Assembly (NCBI GenBank): GCA_020047725.1 | Contig: JAIFNM010000090.1 | Location: 1 to 18,368 of the forward strand | Length of the DNA: 18,368 bases | Source of the DNA: Betaproteobacteria bacterium | Lineage (GTDB): Bacteria; Pseudomonadota; Gammaproteobacteria; Burkholderiales; Rhodocyclaceae | Direction: 5' to 3' | Part shown: one piece after another, positions 1 to 7,928 of the stretch | Layout of the letters: each line of letters starts with the position of its first letter | Numbering within the stretch: the first letter of the stretch is position 1 | The notes under the pieces: model-generated | Told to the model about the DNA's origin: nothing | The model's input: the letters and a program-made list of their open reading frames with translations, nothing else | The model's database searches: none | Position numbers and translations under genes: made by a program

Positions 1-3000
1 AGCCAGTTCGTCGGTGCGGGAGGTTACGAGCTCTTCGAGGTGATGGCGGTGTTGTTCGAGTTCTGCTTCGGCCGATTTGCGCTCAGTGATGAACCGCGCT
101 TGCTGTACGTTCTGATAGGCGATCGTGGACAGCTGGTTAGCCAGAGTAAAGAGTGCCTTCGCAACGACCTCAAATCGCTGTCGCGACATCGCCGGCACGG
201 CTAAAAATGCGTCCATGAATGCGGACTCTTCAGCGCCAATCAACCTGGCGTAGGCGCGCATGCTTTCCTCGGTTTGCGTTTCGTCGCGCACTTGTCCAAT
301 TAACCAGCTAGCCACGTGATGACCGCCGACACTGATGCTGACGCCGGCATCCCAGAGCCCACCGCTCAGGCACGGCTGAACAATCGGGCCCTCAGGGTGA
401 TACCTTCCGAGTATCTTGTCGGAACGGATGCAATTGGCACAACCGGCCTCTGTTGTTCGAATGATGTCATTGCACAGGCGGGTAAAATTACTTGGCTTTG
501 TAAACGGCGTGCCATCAGGGAGCGTGATCAGGGATGCCACGCCGGTTGCTTCGGAAAACTCATCCTGAATGTGTTGCAGTTCATCCAGCCTGAACAAGTC
601 GTCAATGGCAATGACGCCGCCGTCTATTGGCTGGGTCAGCGACACGAGCCGTTTTTCAACCACTTCCTCCGCCCATTTGCGCTCGGTGATGTCGCGCAGA
701 AATACCAGGAATTCGCCTCCGGCAAGTTTGTGATAGGTGACACTCACCTCCACATGCCAGGTCGTGCCGTCCTTGCGCCGATGCAGGGTCTCGAACTGCT
801 CACTTCCGGCGTTGATAATTCCTTCAATGCGTTCCGCAGTTATGGAGGGGGTTTCATCCGCATCCAGATCAGTGATATGCATCAAAAGCAGCTCGTCCCG
901 CGAATAGCCGGATTGTCTACTGTAGGTCGGGTTGGTGTCGATCAGATAGCCCCTGGAATCAACACGCCAGAAACCGTCCTTCGTGGTCATCAGGATGCTG
1001 CTGAGGGTTTCGTGACTCTCGCTCAGGGCAGATTCTGAACGTTTGCGCTCGATAGCGATGCTGGCCAGATGCGCTGATTGATCAATGAGAGAAAGATCAG
1101 CTTTCAATGGTGAGTACGCGTCCCGGTGATAAATGGCGAAGGTGCCGAGGACCTTGCCCGATGAAGAGTGGATGGGTTGCGACCAGCACGCGCCCAACCC
1201 GGCTCTGGCGGCAAGTTCTTTGTAGGGGGCCCAATACGGGTGCGTTGCAATATCCGCGACGATAACGCGCTCCCCGGTGTAGGCTGCCGTGCCACAGGAG
1301 CCGACCCCGACCCCTATTTCGAGCCCATCAATGGCCGCGTTATAGAACTCAGGAAGACTCGGGGCGATGCCTTTGCAAAGATGGCGACCGTCTTGATCAA
1401 GCAGCAGAATACTGCACAGCATGGCCGGATTGAGGTGCTCCACACCGCGCACAATGGTCTCAAGAATGCCGGAAAGTGGCGCGTCGCTGGCCAGCGTTTC
1501 CAGCGTTTGGCTACGAAATTGTTCGTACTTTTCAGCGTTCTTCCGCTCGGTGATGTCGTGGTAGTTTCCCAATAACCCGAGAATATCGGGGTCATGCAGG
1601 AGATTGGTCACCGTTATTTCGATCCAACGATAGCTGCCGTCCTTGCAGCGATATCGGCACTCCGTTGCCCCGGAGGCGTTGGGTGCGTCAAGGAGCGTGC
1701 CAATGAATTTCTGGGTGGCGTCCAGGTCATCGGGATGCACATTGTCCCAGGTGCTTTGTCCGACCAGTTCTTCCGGTTTCCAGCCAAACCACTTCTCGAT
1801 GTTCGCGCTTTTGAAGGCGTTTTTTAAGTCTTTGTCGATGATGACGATGACGTCACCAATGTTGGCCACCATTGTGCGATGAATCGTTTCATTTTTTCGC
1901 ACTGACTCTTCAGCACGCCTTCTTTCGGTAAGGTCGCGAAACTCGGTGGCCCTGACCGAACGCCCATGGTAGGGAATGTTCTTCCCCTGAATACTCATTG
2001 GATAGCGTGTACCATCCTTGCGCAAACCCTCAACCTCGTAGGTGCTTTCGAAACCACGGCTGATATTCTGCATCACCTCAGCGCGCCACTCTTCTGCAAT
2101 GAGTTGGAGTCCATCCATGCCGACAAGCTCTTCTTTACTAAAACCAGTCAGAGTCGACAGTCCCAGGTTGCAATCCAGAATGACGCCTTTCTCATGTATT
2201 GAGATGCCGCCAAACGATGCGTCATGCAAGGCTTTGAATCGCTTTTCGCTATCCCCCAATGCTTGCTCAGCAAGGTATTTGTCACTGACATCGGTGAAGA
2301 CCAGTACCACGCCGACAATTTCGCTCGCTGCATTGAGGATAGGGGCGGCGCTATCGGCAATCTGATATTCCTGACCATCGCGCGCCAGTAGAACCGTATG
2401 ATTGGCGAGGCCGACCACCTGACCATGGGCCATCACCAACTGTACCGGATCGGGCACGACTTGACGCGTTTCGGCGTTGACGATGTGAAAGATCTCGGCC
2501 AGGGGACGACCAAGGGCATCGGTCAGACTCCAGCCGGTCAGGCGTTCGGCGGTCGTATTCATGCGGGTGATACGGCCGCTTGCATCGGTGGCGATGACGG
2601 CATCGCCGATCGAGTGCAGGGTAATGGCGAGGTCTTCCTTTGTGTCGCGCAGGGCCGTTTCCCGTTGCGACCAGGTTTCAAGCAGCCGGTTGAATCCGCC
2701 GACTAGTTGGCCGACCTCATCCTGACTGACGACGGCAAGCGGCTGCGGAATCCGGTCAGCACTGGACAAGGCCACCATCGCCTGCGCTGTTGCAGCGAGT
2801 GGTGAAAGCTGGCGTCGCAGTACCCACCAGGTGAGTACGCCGGCCAGTACCGTCAAAAAGAGCGTAGCCAGCAACATTCGTCGCTGCATGTTGCTGATCG
2901 GTTCAAAGGCTTCTTCTGTGGGCAGTGCAGCCGCCACCGCCCAGGAGGCCAAGGGAATTACCTTGGATGAGGAAAGAACGGCTACCCCAGCTGCATCGAC

Positions 3001-3753
3001 GAGAAGGGCATACCCTTCATACCCCTGAACAAAGCGATCGATTGACGCATTGACGCCGGGTGCTGGGAGCGCTTGCATCACCCGGCTCTTGTCGGTGGCG
3101 CTGACGATCTGCCGGTGGGGCAGATCGATTATGAAATAGCCGCCGGTTTTGCCGTAACGGCTCTGGGTAATCTTGTCGAGGAAATTCCGCTTGCCCAGGT
3201 CGGTTACGCCGACCAGGGCGCCGATGATCTTGCCCTGCACATCGTGAATCGGCGCGGTCATGGGGAAAACCGGAGAGTTCAGTTTTTTGCCCATGACAGG
3301 CTGCCCAATCAAGGCTTTGCCGTCCCTGAGAGTGGCTGTGATGAAATCCCTGTCCAGGCAGTTGACACCGATTCGTTGTGCCGATAGGGGTACGTCCGCG
3401 ATGGCCGTGCCATCGGTTCCTGTCACCCAGACGCCACCATTGAACAGGATTTGCAGCAGCGGCCGCTGTTCCAGAAGCGTTTGCAGGGCCGCCGGGCTGC
3501 TCAGCAGGGCAGGAGAGGCTTCTCGAGCAATGGTTTCCAGGGCCAGGCTACGATCAATCAAGCCGTCATTGAGCTCCTGGGCGATTGCCGAAACGGTTGA
3601 GAACTGTTGCTCGCCCAACAGGCGCTGCATATCCTCGCGCAGCATCTGGCTGGTGTAGTAGGCCAAGGCCCAGATGCTGGCTACGAAGATGGTCAACGAG
3701 AAGAGTGTCACCCGCGTCTTGAGTGAACGCCATGGAAAGATATCAAGTTTCAT
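1..3753 (-). CDS. Membrane-bound multi-domain sensor (Cache-HAMP-PAS x3-GAF-PAS-PocR), probable histidine kinase, C-terminus cut off
   Basis: Open frame from ATG at 3753 (AAAGGA upstream) to the window edge: 1251 residues without a stop. Visible order: TM helix ~17-33; extracytoplasmic Cache-type region ~35-285 (FNGGVWVTGTDG and GKTGGYFIID stretches); TM helix ~292-310; HAMP ~308-365 ending in DEVGQLVGGFNRLLE; PAS1 ~372-490; PAS2 ~502-612; PAS3 ~622-740, each closing with a D(L/I)TERR/K-type linker; GAF ~750-895; PAS4 ~912-1028; PocR domain ~1045-1205 with Cys1094, 1105, 1108 and 1128; then a coiled coil ending LEELVTSRTDELA. That last segment usually precedes HisKA/HATPase_c, so a (hybrid) histidine kinase is inferred; a GGDEF output cannot be excluded. 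PocR domains are predicted to bind small hydrocarbon derivatives. The ligand, partner regulator and target genes are not visible. Confidence 0.9.
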   Translation of the reverse strand, partial: MKLDIFPWRSLKTRVTLFSLTIFVASIWALAYYTSQMLREDMQRLLGEQQFSTVSAIAQELNDGLIDRSLALETIAREASPALLSSPAALQTLLEQRPLLQILFNGGVWVTGTDGTAIADVPLSAQRIGVNCLDRDFITATLRDGKALIGQPVMGKKLNSPVFPMTAPIHDVQGKIIGALVGVTDLGKRNFLDKITQSRYGKTGGYFIIDLPHRQIVSATDKSRVMQALPAPGVNASIDRFVQGYEGYALLVDAAGVAVLSSSKVIPLASWAVAAALPTEEAFEPISNMQRRMLLATLFLTVLAGVLTWWVLRRQLSPLAATAQAMVALSSADRIPQPLAVVSQDEVGQLVGGFNRLLETWSQRETALRDTKEDLAITLHSIGDAVIATDASGRITRMNTTAERLTGWSLTDALGRPLAEIFHIVNAETRQVVPDPVQLVMAHGQVVGLANHTVLLARDGQEYQIADSAAPILNAASEIVGVVLVFTDVSDKYLAEQALGDSEKRFKALHDASFGGISIHEKGVILDCNLGLSTLTGFSKEELVGMDGLQLIAEEWRAEVMQNISRGFESTYEVEGLRKDGTRYPMSIQGKNIPYHGRSVRATEFRDLTERRRAEESVRKNETIHRTMVANIGDVIVIIDKDLKNAFKSANIEKWFGWKPEELVGQSTWDNVHPDDLDATQKFIGTLLDAPNASGATECRYRCKDGSYRWIEITVTNLLHDPDILGLLGNYHDITERKNAEKYEQFRSQTLETLASDAPLSGILETIVRGVEHLNPAMLCSILLLDQDGRHLCKGIAPSLPEFYNAAIDGLEIGVGVGSCGTAAYTGERVIVADIATHPYWAPYKELAARAGLGACWSQPIHSSSGKVLGTFAIYHRDAYSPLKADLSLIDQSAHLASIAIERKRSESALSESHETLSSILMTTKDGFWRVDSRGYLIDTNPTYSRQSGYSRDELLLMHITDLDADETPSITAERIEGIINAGSEQFETLHRRKDGTTWHVEVSVTYHKLAGGEFLVFLRDITERKWAEEVVEKRLVSLTQPIDGGVIAIDDLFRLDELQHIQDEFSEATGVASLITLPDGTPFTKPSNFTRLCNDIIRTTEAGCANCIRSDKILGRYHPEGPIVQPCLSGGLWDAGVSISVGGHHVASWLIGQVRDETQTEESMRAYARLIGAEESAFMDAFLAVPAMSRQRFEVVAKALFTLANQLSTIAYQNVQQARFITERKSAEAELEQHRHHLEELVTSRTDELA

Positions 3754-3778
3754 GGAGAATCCTTTGCTATCGAGGCTG

Positions 3779-3823
3779 GCGGGACTTCAGTTGTCTGTCG
3801 AAGGGACAATCCTTGAAGCCCGC
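3779..3823 (-). promoter_or_regulatory. Long hairpin in the leader of the sensor gene
   Basis: The arms GCGGGCTTCA and TGAAGTCCCGC pair with a single bulge, and an inner TGTC/GACA stem extends the structure. It lies 25 bases upstream of the sensor start codon and has no U-tract, so it is not a normal terminator. It could be an RNA structure in the 5' leader or a protein-binding palindrome. The rest of 3754-3981 shows no convincing gene and no clear -35/-10 pair. Confidence 0.45.
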
Positions 3824-3981
3824 CAACGGCAGGTTAGGTCGCCAGTATTAGTTTTCCCCCACTCTACCTTGGCGCACAAATTGTTGCACCATAATTCAGG
3901 AAAACGAGGAGGCGACTCGCCTGGGTGAGATGCACAGTGGCTCTTAGGCTCTTGGGGTCATCGAGCGACGAAGCGGCTTTT

Positions 3982-4212
3982 TTAGCTGCTTGAGAGCACG
4001 CGCAGCAACTCGCTCGCCTCGGTCGCGATGACCGCCAGCCAGACCGCCATCGCGATGCCGGCGGCGGCCATGTCCTAGGGACCCGGCTGGCAATCGCCAG
4101 CGCTGCAAATGCTGCTGACGCCAAGAAACAACACGACCGGCGCGGCCAGCAGCAGCGAGAACGGAAGCAGGCGTCCGACCCGGTTTGCCAGCGTGCTTGT
4201 CTGCGTTGTCAT
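3982..4212 (-). pseudogene. Small two-helix membrane protein interrupted by an in-frame amber codon
   Basis: ATG at 4212 has a good Shine-Dalgarno (GAGGT, 7 bases upstream). The first 45 codons encode MTTQTSTLANRVGRLLPF, a hydrophobic helix (~17-37) and SICSAGDCQPGP, then TAG at 4075-4077. The same frame continues at once with DMAAAGIAMAVWLAVIATEA and a short tail to TAA at 3982-3984, so the uninterrupted product would be 76 codons with two membrane helices. I do not recognise the family. It may be a recent nonsense mutation, a sequencing error, or a truly 45-residue protein. It is the last gene of the terC-ftsH-DUF456 operon and is separated from DUF456 by the repeat element at 4230-4372. 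Confidence 0.55.
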
Positions 4213-4229
4213 GGTCGTTACCTCAGAGC

Positions 4230-4372
4230 TTGTGAAAAAATGCTTTAACCCCCACCGCAGAGCCGCAGAGGAGCAAAGGTCTCGCAAAGAAAGTCATAAG
4301 AAACAAGGGGGGCTTTGCGTAATCTTTGCCACTTTGCGCCTCTACGGTGGATTTTCGATAGTTTCACAGCCT
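4230..4372. repeat. Palindromic intergenic repeat element, copy A (MITE-like)
   Basis: About 143 bp forming an imperfect long inverted repeat. The left arm reads CACCGCAGAGCCGC...GAGCAAAGG and the right arm CTTTGCC..CTTTGCGCCTCTACGGTGG; the ends carry TTGTGAAA and TTTCACAG. It matches copy B (10531-10672) base by base over nearly the whole length, in the same orientation. The 8-mer CTCAGAGC occurs on both sides (4222-4229 and 4373-4380), as expected for a target-site duplication. That 8-mer is itself nearly palindromic, so part of the match could instead be an extension of the inverted repeat. It encodes no protein. It sits between the DUF456 stop and the small amber-interrupted ORF. Confidence 0.8.
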
Positions 4373-4373
4373 C

Positions 4374-4859
4374 TCAGAGCAGCCAGGCCACGGCGAAAAT
4401 GCCGACCATCGCAAAGGCGATGCCGATTTTCGCGACGGTGCCCAGCAGGAAACTGATGCCGGCGGCCAGCCCGGCCCGCGAGGCCTGCGCGCCGTTGCGC
4501 CGGGCCAGCCACTCACCGGCGATTGCTCCAAGCACCGGGCCGATGAGAACGCCAACCAACCCGGCGGCCAGGCCGAGCACGGTGCCAATGGCCGCCCCGG
4601 CAACGGCCATGCGGCTGGCACCCACGCGCTGGACCCCAAGGGTGGCGGCGATATAGTCAATGCCCCAGGCCAGCACGGCGAGGATGCCGAGCGCGACGAT
4701 GGTGAATTCGCTGACGCGGGCGAAGCCATCGGTCCAGGCCAGGAGCCAGAGTCCGCCGAAAAGCAGCGGTGTTCCGGGCAGCAACGGCAGCACAACGCCG
4801 GCCAGGCCGAGAATGATCGCGGCCAGTGAGAGGGTGATCCACAGCATGTCCATTGTCAC
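4374..4859 (-). CDS. DUF456 family integral membrane protein
   Basis: 161 residues, almost entirely hydrophobic and rich in Gly/Ala. About five membrane segments are visible: ~6-24, 29-42, 54-72, 84-115 (a glycine-rich hairpin with LGLAAGLVGVLIGPVLGAIAGE) and 132-161. The pattern GLAGVVLPLLPGTPLLFGGLWL near the N-terminus is typical of DUF456, whose biochemical function is unknown. The start overlaps the ftsH stop in an ATGA, which implies translational coupling; a second ATG two codons later (4853) is also possible. Co-translation with ftsH suggests that it assists, or is a client of, the protease, but that is inference. Its TGA stop lies in the 8-mer bordering repeat copy A. Confidence 0.85.
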   Translation of the reverse strand: MTMDMLWITLSLAAIILGLAGVVLPLLPGTPLLFGGLWLLAWTDGFARVSEFTIVALGILAVLAWGIDYIAATLGVQRVGASRMAVAGAAIGTVLGLAAGLVGVLIGPVLGAIAGEWLARRNGAQASRAGLAAGISFLLGTVAKIGIAFAMVGIFAVAWLL

Positions 4860-6682
4860 CCTCCCGCCGCCTGCTCGGACATGACCTGGTTGCGGATCGC
4901 GGCCAGTTCCTCTTCGCCCAGCGTCTCGCGGGTCAGCAGGTCGCGTGCGCTTGCGCGCAGCAGCGCCTCGCGAGCGCGCAGGAGGTTCAGGGTGCGCTGA
5001 TAGCCATTCTGGACGATGGCGCGTACGGCCAGGTCGATCTCGCGTGCCGTCTCTTCGGCGTAGGGCTTGTCGAACTGCGGAGCGACCTGGCCGAGGTAGT
5101 TGCCCTGTTCCTTCTCGTAGACCATGTGGCCCAGTTCGGCGTGCATGCCGTAGCGGGTGACGAGGGCTCGAGCGATCTGGGTGACGCGCTGCAGGTCGTC
5201 CGAGGCGCCGGTCGAGAAATGGCCGTAGATGATTTCCTCCGCGGCGCGGCCGCCGAGCAGCACGACCATGCGGTTTTCCAGTTCGGCGCGCGTCATCAGG
5301 TAGCGCTCCTCGGTCGGACGCTGGATGGTGTAGCCCAGCGCGCCAACGCCGCGCGGGATGATCGACACCTTATGCACCGGGTCGCTGCCCGGTACCGACA
5401 TGGCGGCGAGGGCGTGGCCCATCTCATGGTGCGCCACGGTTTCCCGCTCGATCGGCGAGAGCACGCGATTGCGCTTTTCCAGCCCGGCGACGATGCGCTC
5501 GATGGCCACGGTGAAGTCCTCAAGCGTGATGGCCTCCGCGTCACGGCGGGTTGCCGCCAGTGCCGCTTCGTTACAGAGATTGGCCAGTTCGGCACCGGTG
5601 AAGCCGGGCGTCAGGTCGGCGACCTTGGCGCGGTCGACGCCTTCGGCGAGGCGGATCTTTTGCATGTGCACACCGAGTATGGCGATGCGTCCCTGCTTGT
5701 CCGGGCGGTCGACTACCACTTGTCGGTCGAATCGGCCGGCACGCAGCAGCGCCGGGTCGAGCACTTCGGGCCGGTTGGTCGCGCCAAGCAGAACCAGGCC
5801 CTTGGATGAATCGAACCCGTCGAGCTCGACCAACAGCTGGTTGAGGGTCTGCTCCTTTTCGTCGTGGCCGCCCATCGCGCCACCGGCGCCGCGGGCGCGG
5901 CCGAGGGCGTCGAGCTCGTCAATGAAGATGATGGCGGGGGCCTTGGCGCGCGCCTGTTCGAACAGGTCGCGCACACGCGCTGCGCCGACGCCGACGAACA
6001 TCTCAACGAACTCCGAGCCGGAAATCGAGAAGAAAGGGACCCCGGCCTCGCCGGCGACCGCCTTGGCGAGCAACGTCTTGCCAGTACCCGGGGGGCCGAC
6101 AAGCAGCACGCCCTTCGGCGCGCGGCCGCCGAGTCGCCCGGATTTCTGCGGGTTCTTGAGGAAGTCGACGATTTCCTTGAGCTCGTCCTTCGCTTCCTCA
6201 ATGCCGGCAACGTCGGCGAAATTGACCTTGGTATCGGTTTCGACATAGACCTTGGCCTTGCTCTTGCCGATGTTCATGAACCCGCCACCACCCATCTTGC
6301 CGGCGAATCTGCGCATCGCGAAAATCCAGATGGCGACGAAGATGACGGCGGGCAGGACCCAGCCCAGCAGGTCGGACAGGAAGGTGTTCTCGATGACGCC
6401 GGTGAACTTGACGTCGTACTGGGCGAGATCCTTGGCCAGCGCCGGATCGACCCGGGTGGTTACGAAGCGGGTCTTGTTGCCAACGGCTTCCTTGTAGGTA
6501 CCGATGATCTGGTTGTCGGCGACCGAAATTTCGGCCACCTTGCCTTCACGCAACAGCGACTGGAATTCGCTGTAGGGGATGGGCGCGGTGGTGCGTGCGC
6601 CCTGCCAGGCGCTCTGCAGGACGAAGACGGCGAGCAGCGCGAAGGCGAAGTACCCGATGGAAAATTGAGTGTTCTTTTGCAT
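4856..6682 (-). CDS. ftsH: FtsH-type ATP-dependent membrane zinc metalloprotease (accessory paralogue)
   Basis: 608 residues. TM1 ~9-27, periplasmic FtsH extracellular domain ~28-103, TM2 ~104-122, AAA+ module with Walker A GPPGTGKT 196-203, pore motif FVG 229-231, Walker B IIFIDE 251-256 and the second region of homology 301-320 with its arginines. The M41 protease has HEMGH at 419-423 and a third zinc ligand in TGASDD (likely Asp496). It hydrolyses ATP to extract and degrade membrane and soluble proteins, as a hexamer in the inner membrane. TAAGGAG, overlapping the terC stop, is its ribosome site. Family members usually carry HEAGH; here Met replaces Ala. The usual housekeeping neighbours (rlmE, folP) are absent and it sits in a riboswitch-led operon with terC, so I read it as an extra FtsH; whether a second one exists cannot be seen. 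Confidence 0.95.
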   Translation of the reverse strand: MQKNTQFSIGYFAFALLAVFVLQSAWQGARTTAPIPYSEFQSLLREGKVAEISVADNQIIGTYKEAVGNKTRFVTTRVDPALAKDLAQYDVKFTGVIENTFLSDLLGWVLPAVIFVAIWIFAMRRFAGKMGGGGFMNIGKSKAKVYVETDTKVNFADVAGIEEAKDELKEIVDFLKNPQKSGRLGGRAPKGVLLVGPPGTGKTLLAKAVAGEAGVPFFSISGSEFVEMFVGVGAARVRDLFEQARAKAPAIIFIDELDALGRARGAGGAMGGHDEKEQTLNQLLVELDGFDSSKGLVLLGATNRPEVLDPALLRAGRFDRQVVVDRPDKQGRIAILGVHMQKIRLAEGVDRAKVADLTPGFTGAELANLCNEAALAATRRDAEAITLEDFTVAIERIVAGLEKRNRVLSPIERETVAHHEMGHALAAMSVPGSDPVHKVSIIPRGVGALGYTIQRPTEERYLMTRAELENRMVVLLGGRAAEEIIYGHFSTGASDDLQRVTQIARALVTRYGMHAELGHMVYEKEQGNYLGQVAPQFDKPYAEETAREIDLAVRAIVQNGYQRTLNLLRAREALLRASARDLLTRETLGEEELAAIRNQVMSEQAAGG

Positions 6683-6694
6683 GAGCTGTTCTCC

Positions 6695-7696
6695 TTAGCG
6701 AGCGCCGGTATTGGCGGCGTCGTCGTTTGAGGGCTTGCTATCGAGCGCTTCCTTGCGCAGCGACAGCACGATGGACGTGAAAATGATCGCGGCGACGACT
6801 CCCAGCGAGAACAACACCGGGATCTTGAAGATGTCGATGAGCAGCATCTTGGTGCCGATGAAAATGAGAACCATCGCCAGGCCGTACTTGAGCAGCGAGA
6901 AGCGGCTGGCCATGTCGGCCAGCAGGAAGTACATGGCGCGCAGGCCAAGGATGGCGAACACGTTCGAGGTCAGAACAATGAACGGGTCGGTGGTAATGGC
7001 GAAAATGGCCGGTATCGAGTCGACCGCGAAGATCAAGTCCGAGATTTCGACGAGTACGAGGACCAGGAAGAGCGGGGTGGCGTAACGTACCAGCTTTCCG
7101 GCGTCCTCGCGCAGGACGAAGAAGCGCTCGCCGTGCAGCGCGTCGGTGACCTTCATGTGCCCGCGAATCCACTTGATCAGCGGGTTGTTGGCAAGATCGG
7201 GCTTCTCGTCCGCGAACCACCACATCTTGATCCCGGTAATCAGCAGGAAGGCGCCGAAGACGTAGAGGATCCAGTGGAACTTGGCGATTAGCCAGACGCC
7301 GGCAAAGATCATGATCGTGCGCATGACGATGGCGCCGAGCACGCCGAGAACCAGCACGCGCTTTTGCAATTCAATCGGAATTGCGAAGAAACTGAACAGC
7401 ATCAGCCAGATGAAGACGTTGTCGACCGCCAGCGATTTCTCGATCAGGTAGCCGGTGATGTATTCAAGCGCTTTTTCGTTGGCGATTTCCCGGCCGACGC
7501 TACCGTCGAGGTACCACCAGAGCGCTCCGGCAAAGAGGAACGAGATCGTGATCCAGATGCCGGACCACGTTGCGGCCTCCTTGAACGAGACGCGATGCTG
7601 CTTGTCCCCGCCGACGACGAAAAGGTCGATGGCGAGCATGACGAGGACGATGGCGAAGAATCCCGCCCACATCCACCAGGTGCCAATTGTTTCCAT
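6695..7696 (-). CDS. TerC/Alx family membrane protein, probable manganese exporter
   Basis: 333 residues with about nine membrane segments. Conserved acidic residues lie inside membrane segments in two repeat halves: Asp24 (AIDLFVV), Glu86 and Asp92 (LIEKSLAVDNVF), Glu217, Asp220 and Asp226 (EISDLIFAVDSIPA). These are the family's proposed metal-binding positions. Alx and other TerC proteins have been linked to Mn2+ export and, in Bacillus, to metalation of secreted or membrane enzymes. The start at 7696 is set by GGGAGA 6-11 bases upstream. A yybP-ykoY Mn riboswitch in the leader strongly supports manganese as the substrate rather than tellurite. First gene of the terC-ftsH-DUF456 operon, with 12 bases to ftsH. 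The ~20-residue polar C-terminus is not conserved-looking. Confidence 0.93.
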   Translation of the reverse strand: METIGTWWMWAGFFAIVLVMLAIDLFVVGGDKQHRVSFKEAATWSGIWITISFLFAGALWWYLDGSVGREIANEKALEYITGYLIEKSLAVDNVFIWLMLFSFFAIPIELQKRVLVLGVLGAIVMRTIMIFAGVWLIAKFHWILYVFGAFLLITGIKMWWFADEKPDLANNPLIKWIRGHMKVTDALHGERFFVLREDAGKLVRYATPLFLVLVLVEISDLIFAVDSIPAIFAITTDPFIVLTSNVFAILGLRAMYFLLADMASRFSLLKYGLAMVLIFIGTKMLLIDIFKIPVLFSLGVVAAIIFTSIVLSLRKEALDSKPSNDDAANTGAR

Positions 7697-7727
7697 TGAA
7701 GTTCTCCCAGGTTGATTCCAGTATCAT

Positions 7728-7744
7728 ACTGCGTTAGCCGCAGT
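7728..7744 (-). promoter_or_regulatory. Hairpin between riboswitch and terC start, possible expression platform
   Basis: A perfect 6-bp stem with a 5-base loop (ACTGCG-GCTAA-CGCAGT in transcript sense) lies 31 bases upstream of the terC start codon. There is no U-run after it, so transcription termination is unlikely. It could take part in masking or exposing the GGGAGA ribosome site, but the alternative pairing has not been worked out. Confidence 0.35.
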
Positions 7745-7802
7745 GCCTTTGTCCAGCGTTTGCAAAGGCCGACTGAATTCATGGTAGCGGACCGATGCCT
7801 GC

Positions 7803-7922
7803 GCGGCAAAGGTCTTACTCACGACCAACATTTCAAGCTGTTGGTCGCCCGGTACACCGGGCAGGTCTTTCGACCTTTCCGTACTGACGATGCGCCGGCA
7901 GAGAGCTACTCCCCCTTGGGAC
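7803..7922 (-). ncRNA. yybP-ykoY manganese riboswitch
   Basis: In transcript sense the leader begins CCCAAGGGGGAGTAGC, continues GCCGGCGCATCGTCAGTACGG, carries a hairpin GGTC-GAAA-GACC and the segment GCCCGGTGTACCGGGC, and ends GTGAGTAAGACCTTTGCC. The 5' GGGGAGTAGC loop and the 3' AAGACCTTTGCC end are hallmark sequences of the yybP-ykoY class; CAAGG and CCTTTG close the basal P1 stem. This class binds Mn2+ and switches on Mn exporters such as mntP and alx. It is 106 bases upstream of the terC start, leaving room for an expression platform. The whole downstream operon, including ftsH, is therefore likely Mn-responsive. Confidence 0.93.
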
Positions 7923-7928
7923 AAGCAA

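Noticed and set aside
316..3658. Many plus-strand frames opposite the sensor gene
   Set aside because: All are shadows of a 1251-codon continuous minus-strand frame with clear PAS, GAF and PocR domains.
3864..4124. 86-codon minus-strand frame near the amber-interrupted ORF
   Set aside because: The hydrophobic, protein-like reading is in another frame (3982-4212), which also has the ribosome site.
4853..6730. Long plus-strand open frames opposite ftsH (up to 318 codons)
   Set aside because: They mirror ftsH codon by codon in high-GC DNA, are rich in Arg/Ser/Ala, and show no recognisable domain or ribosome site.
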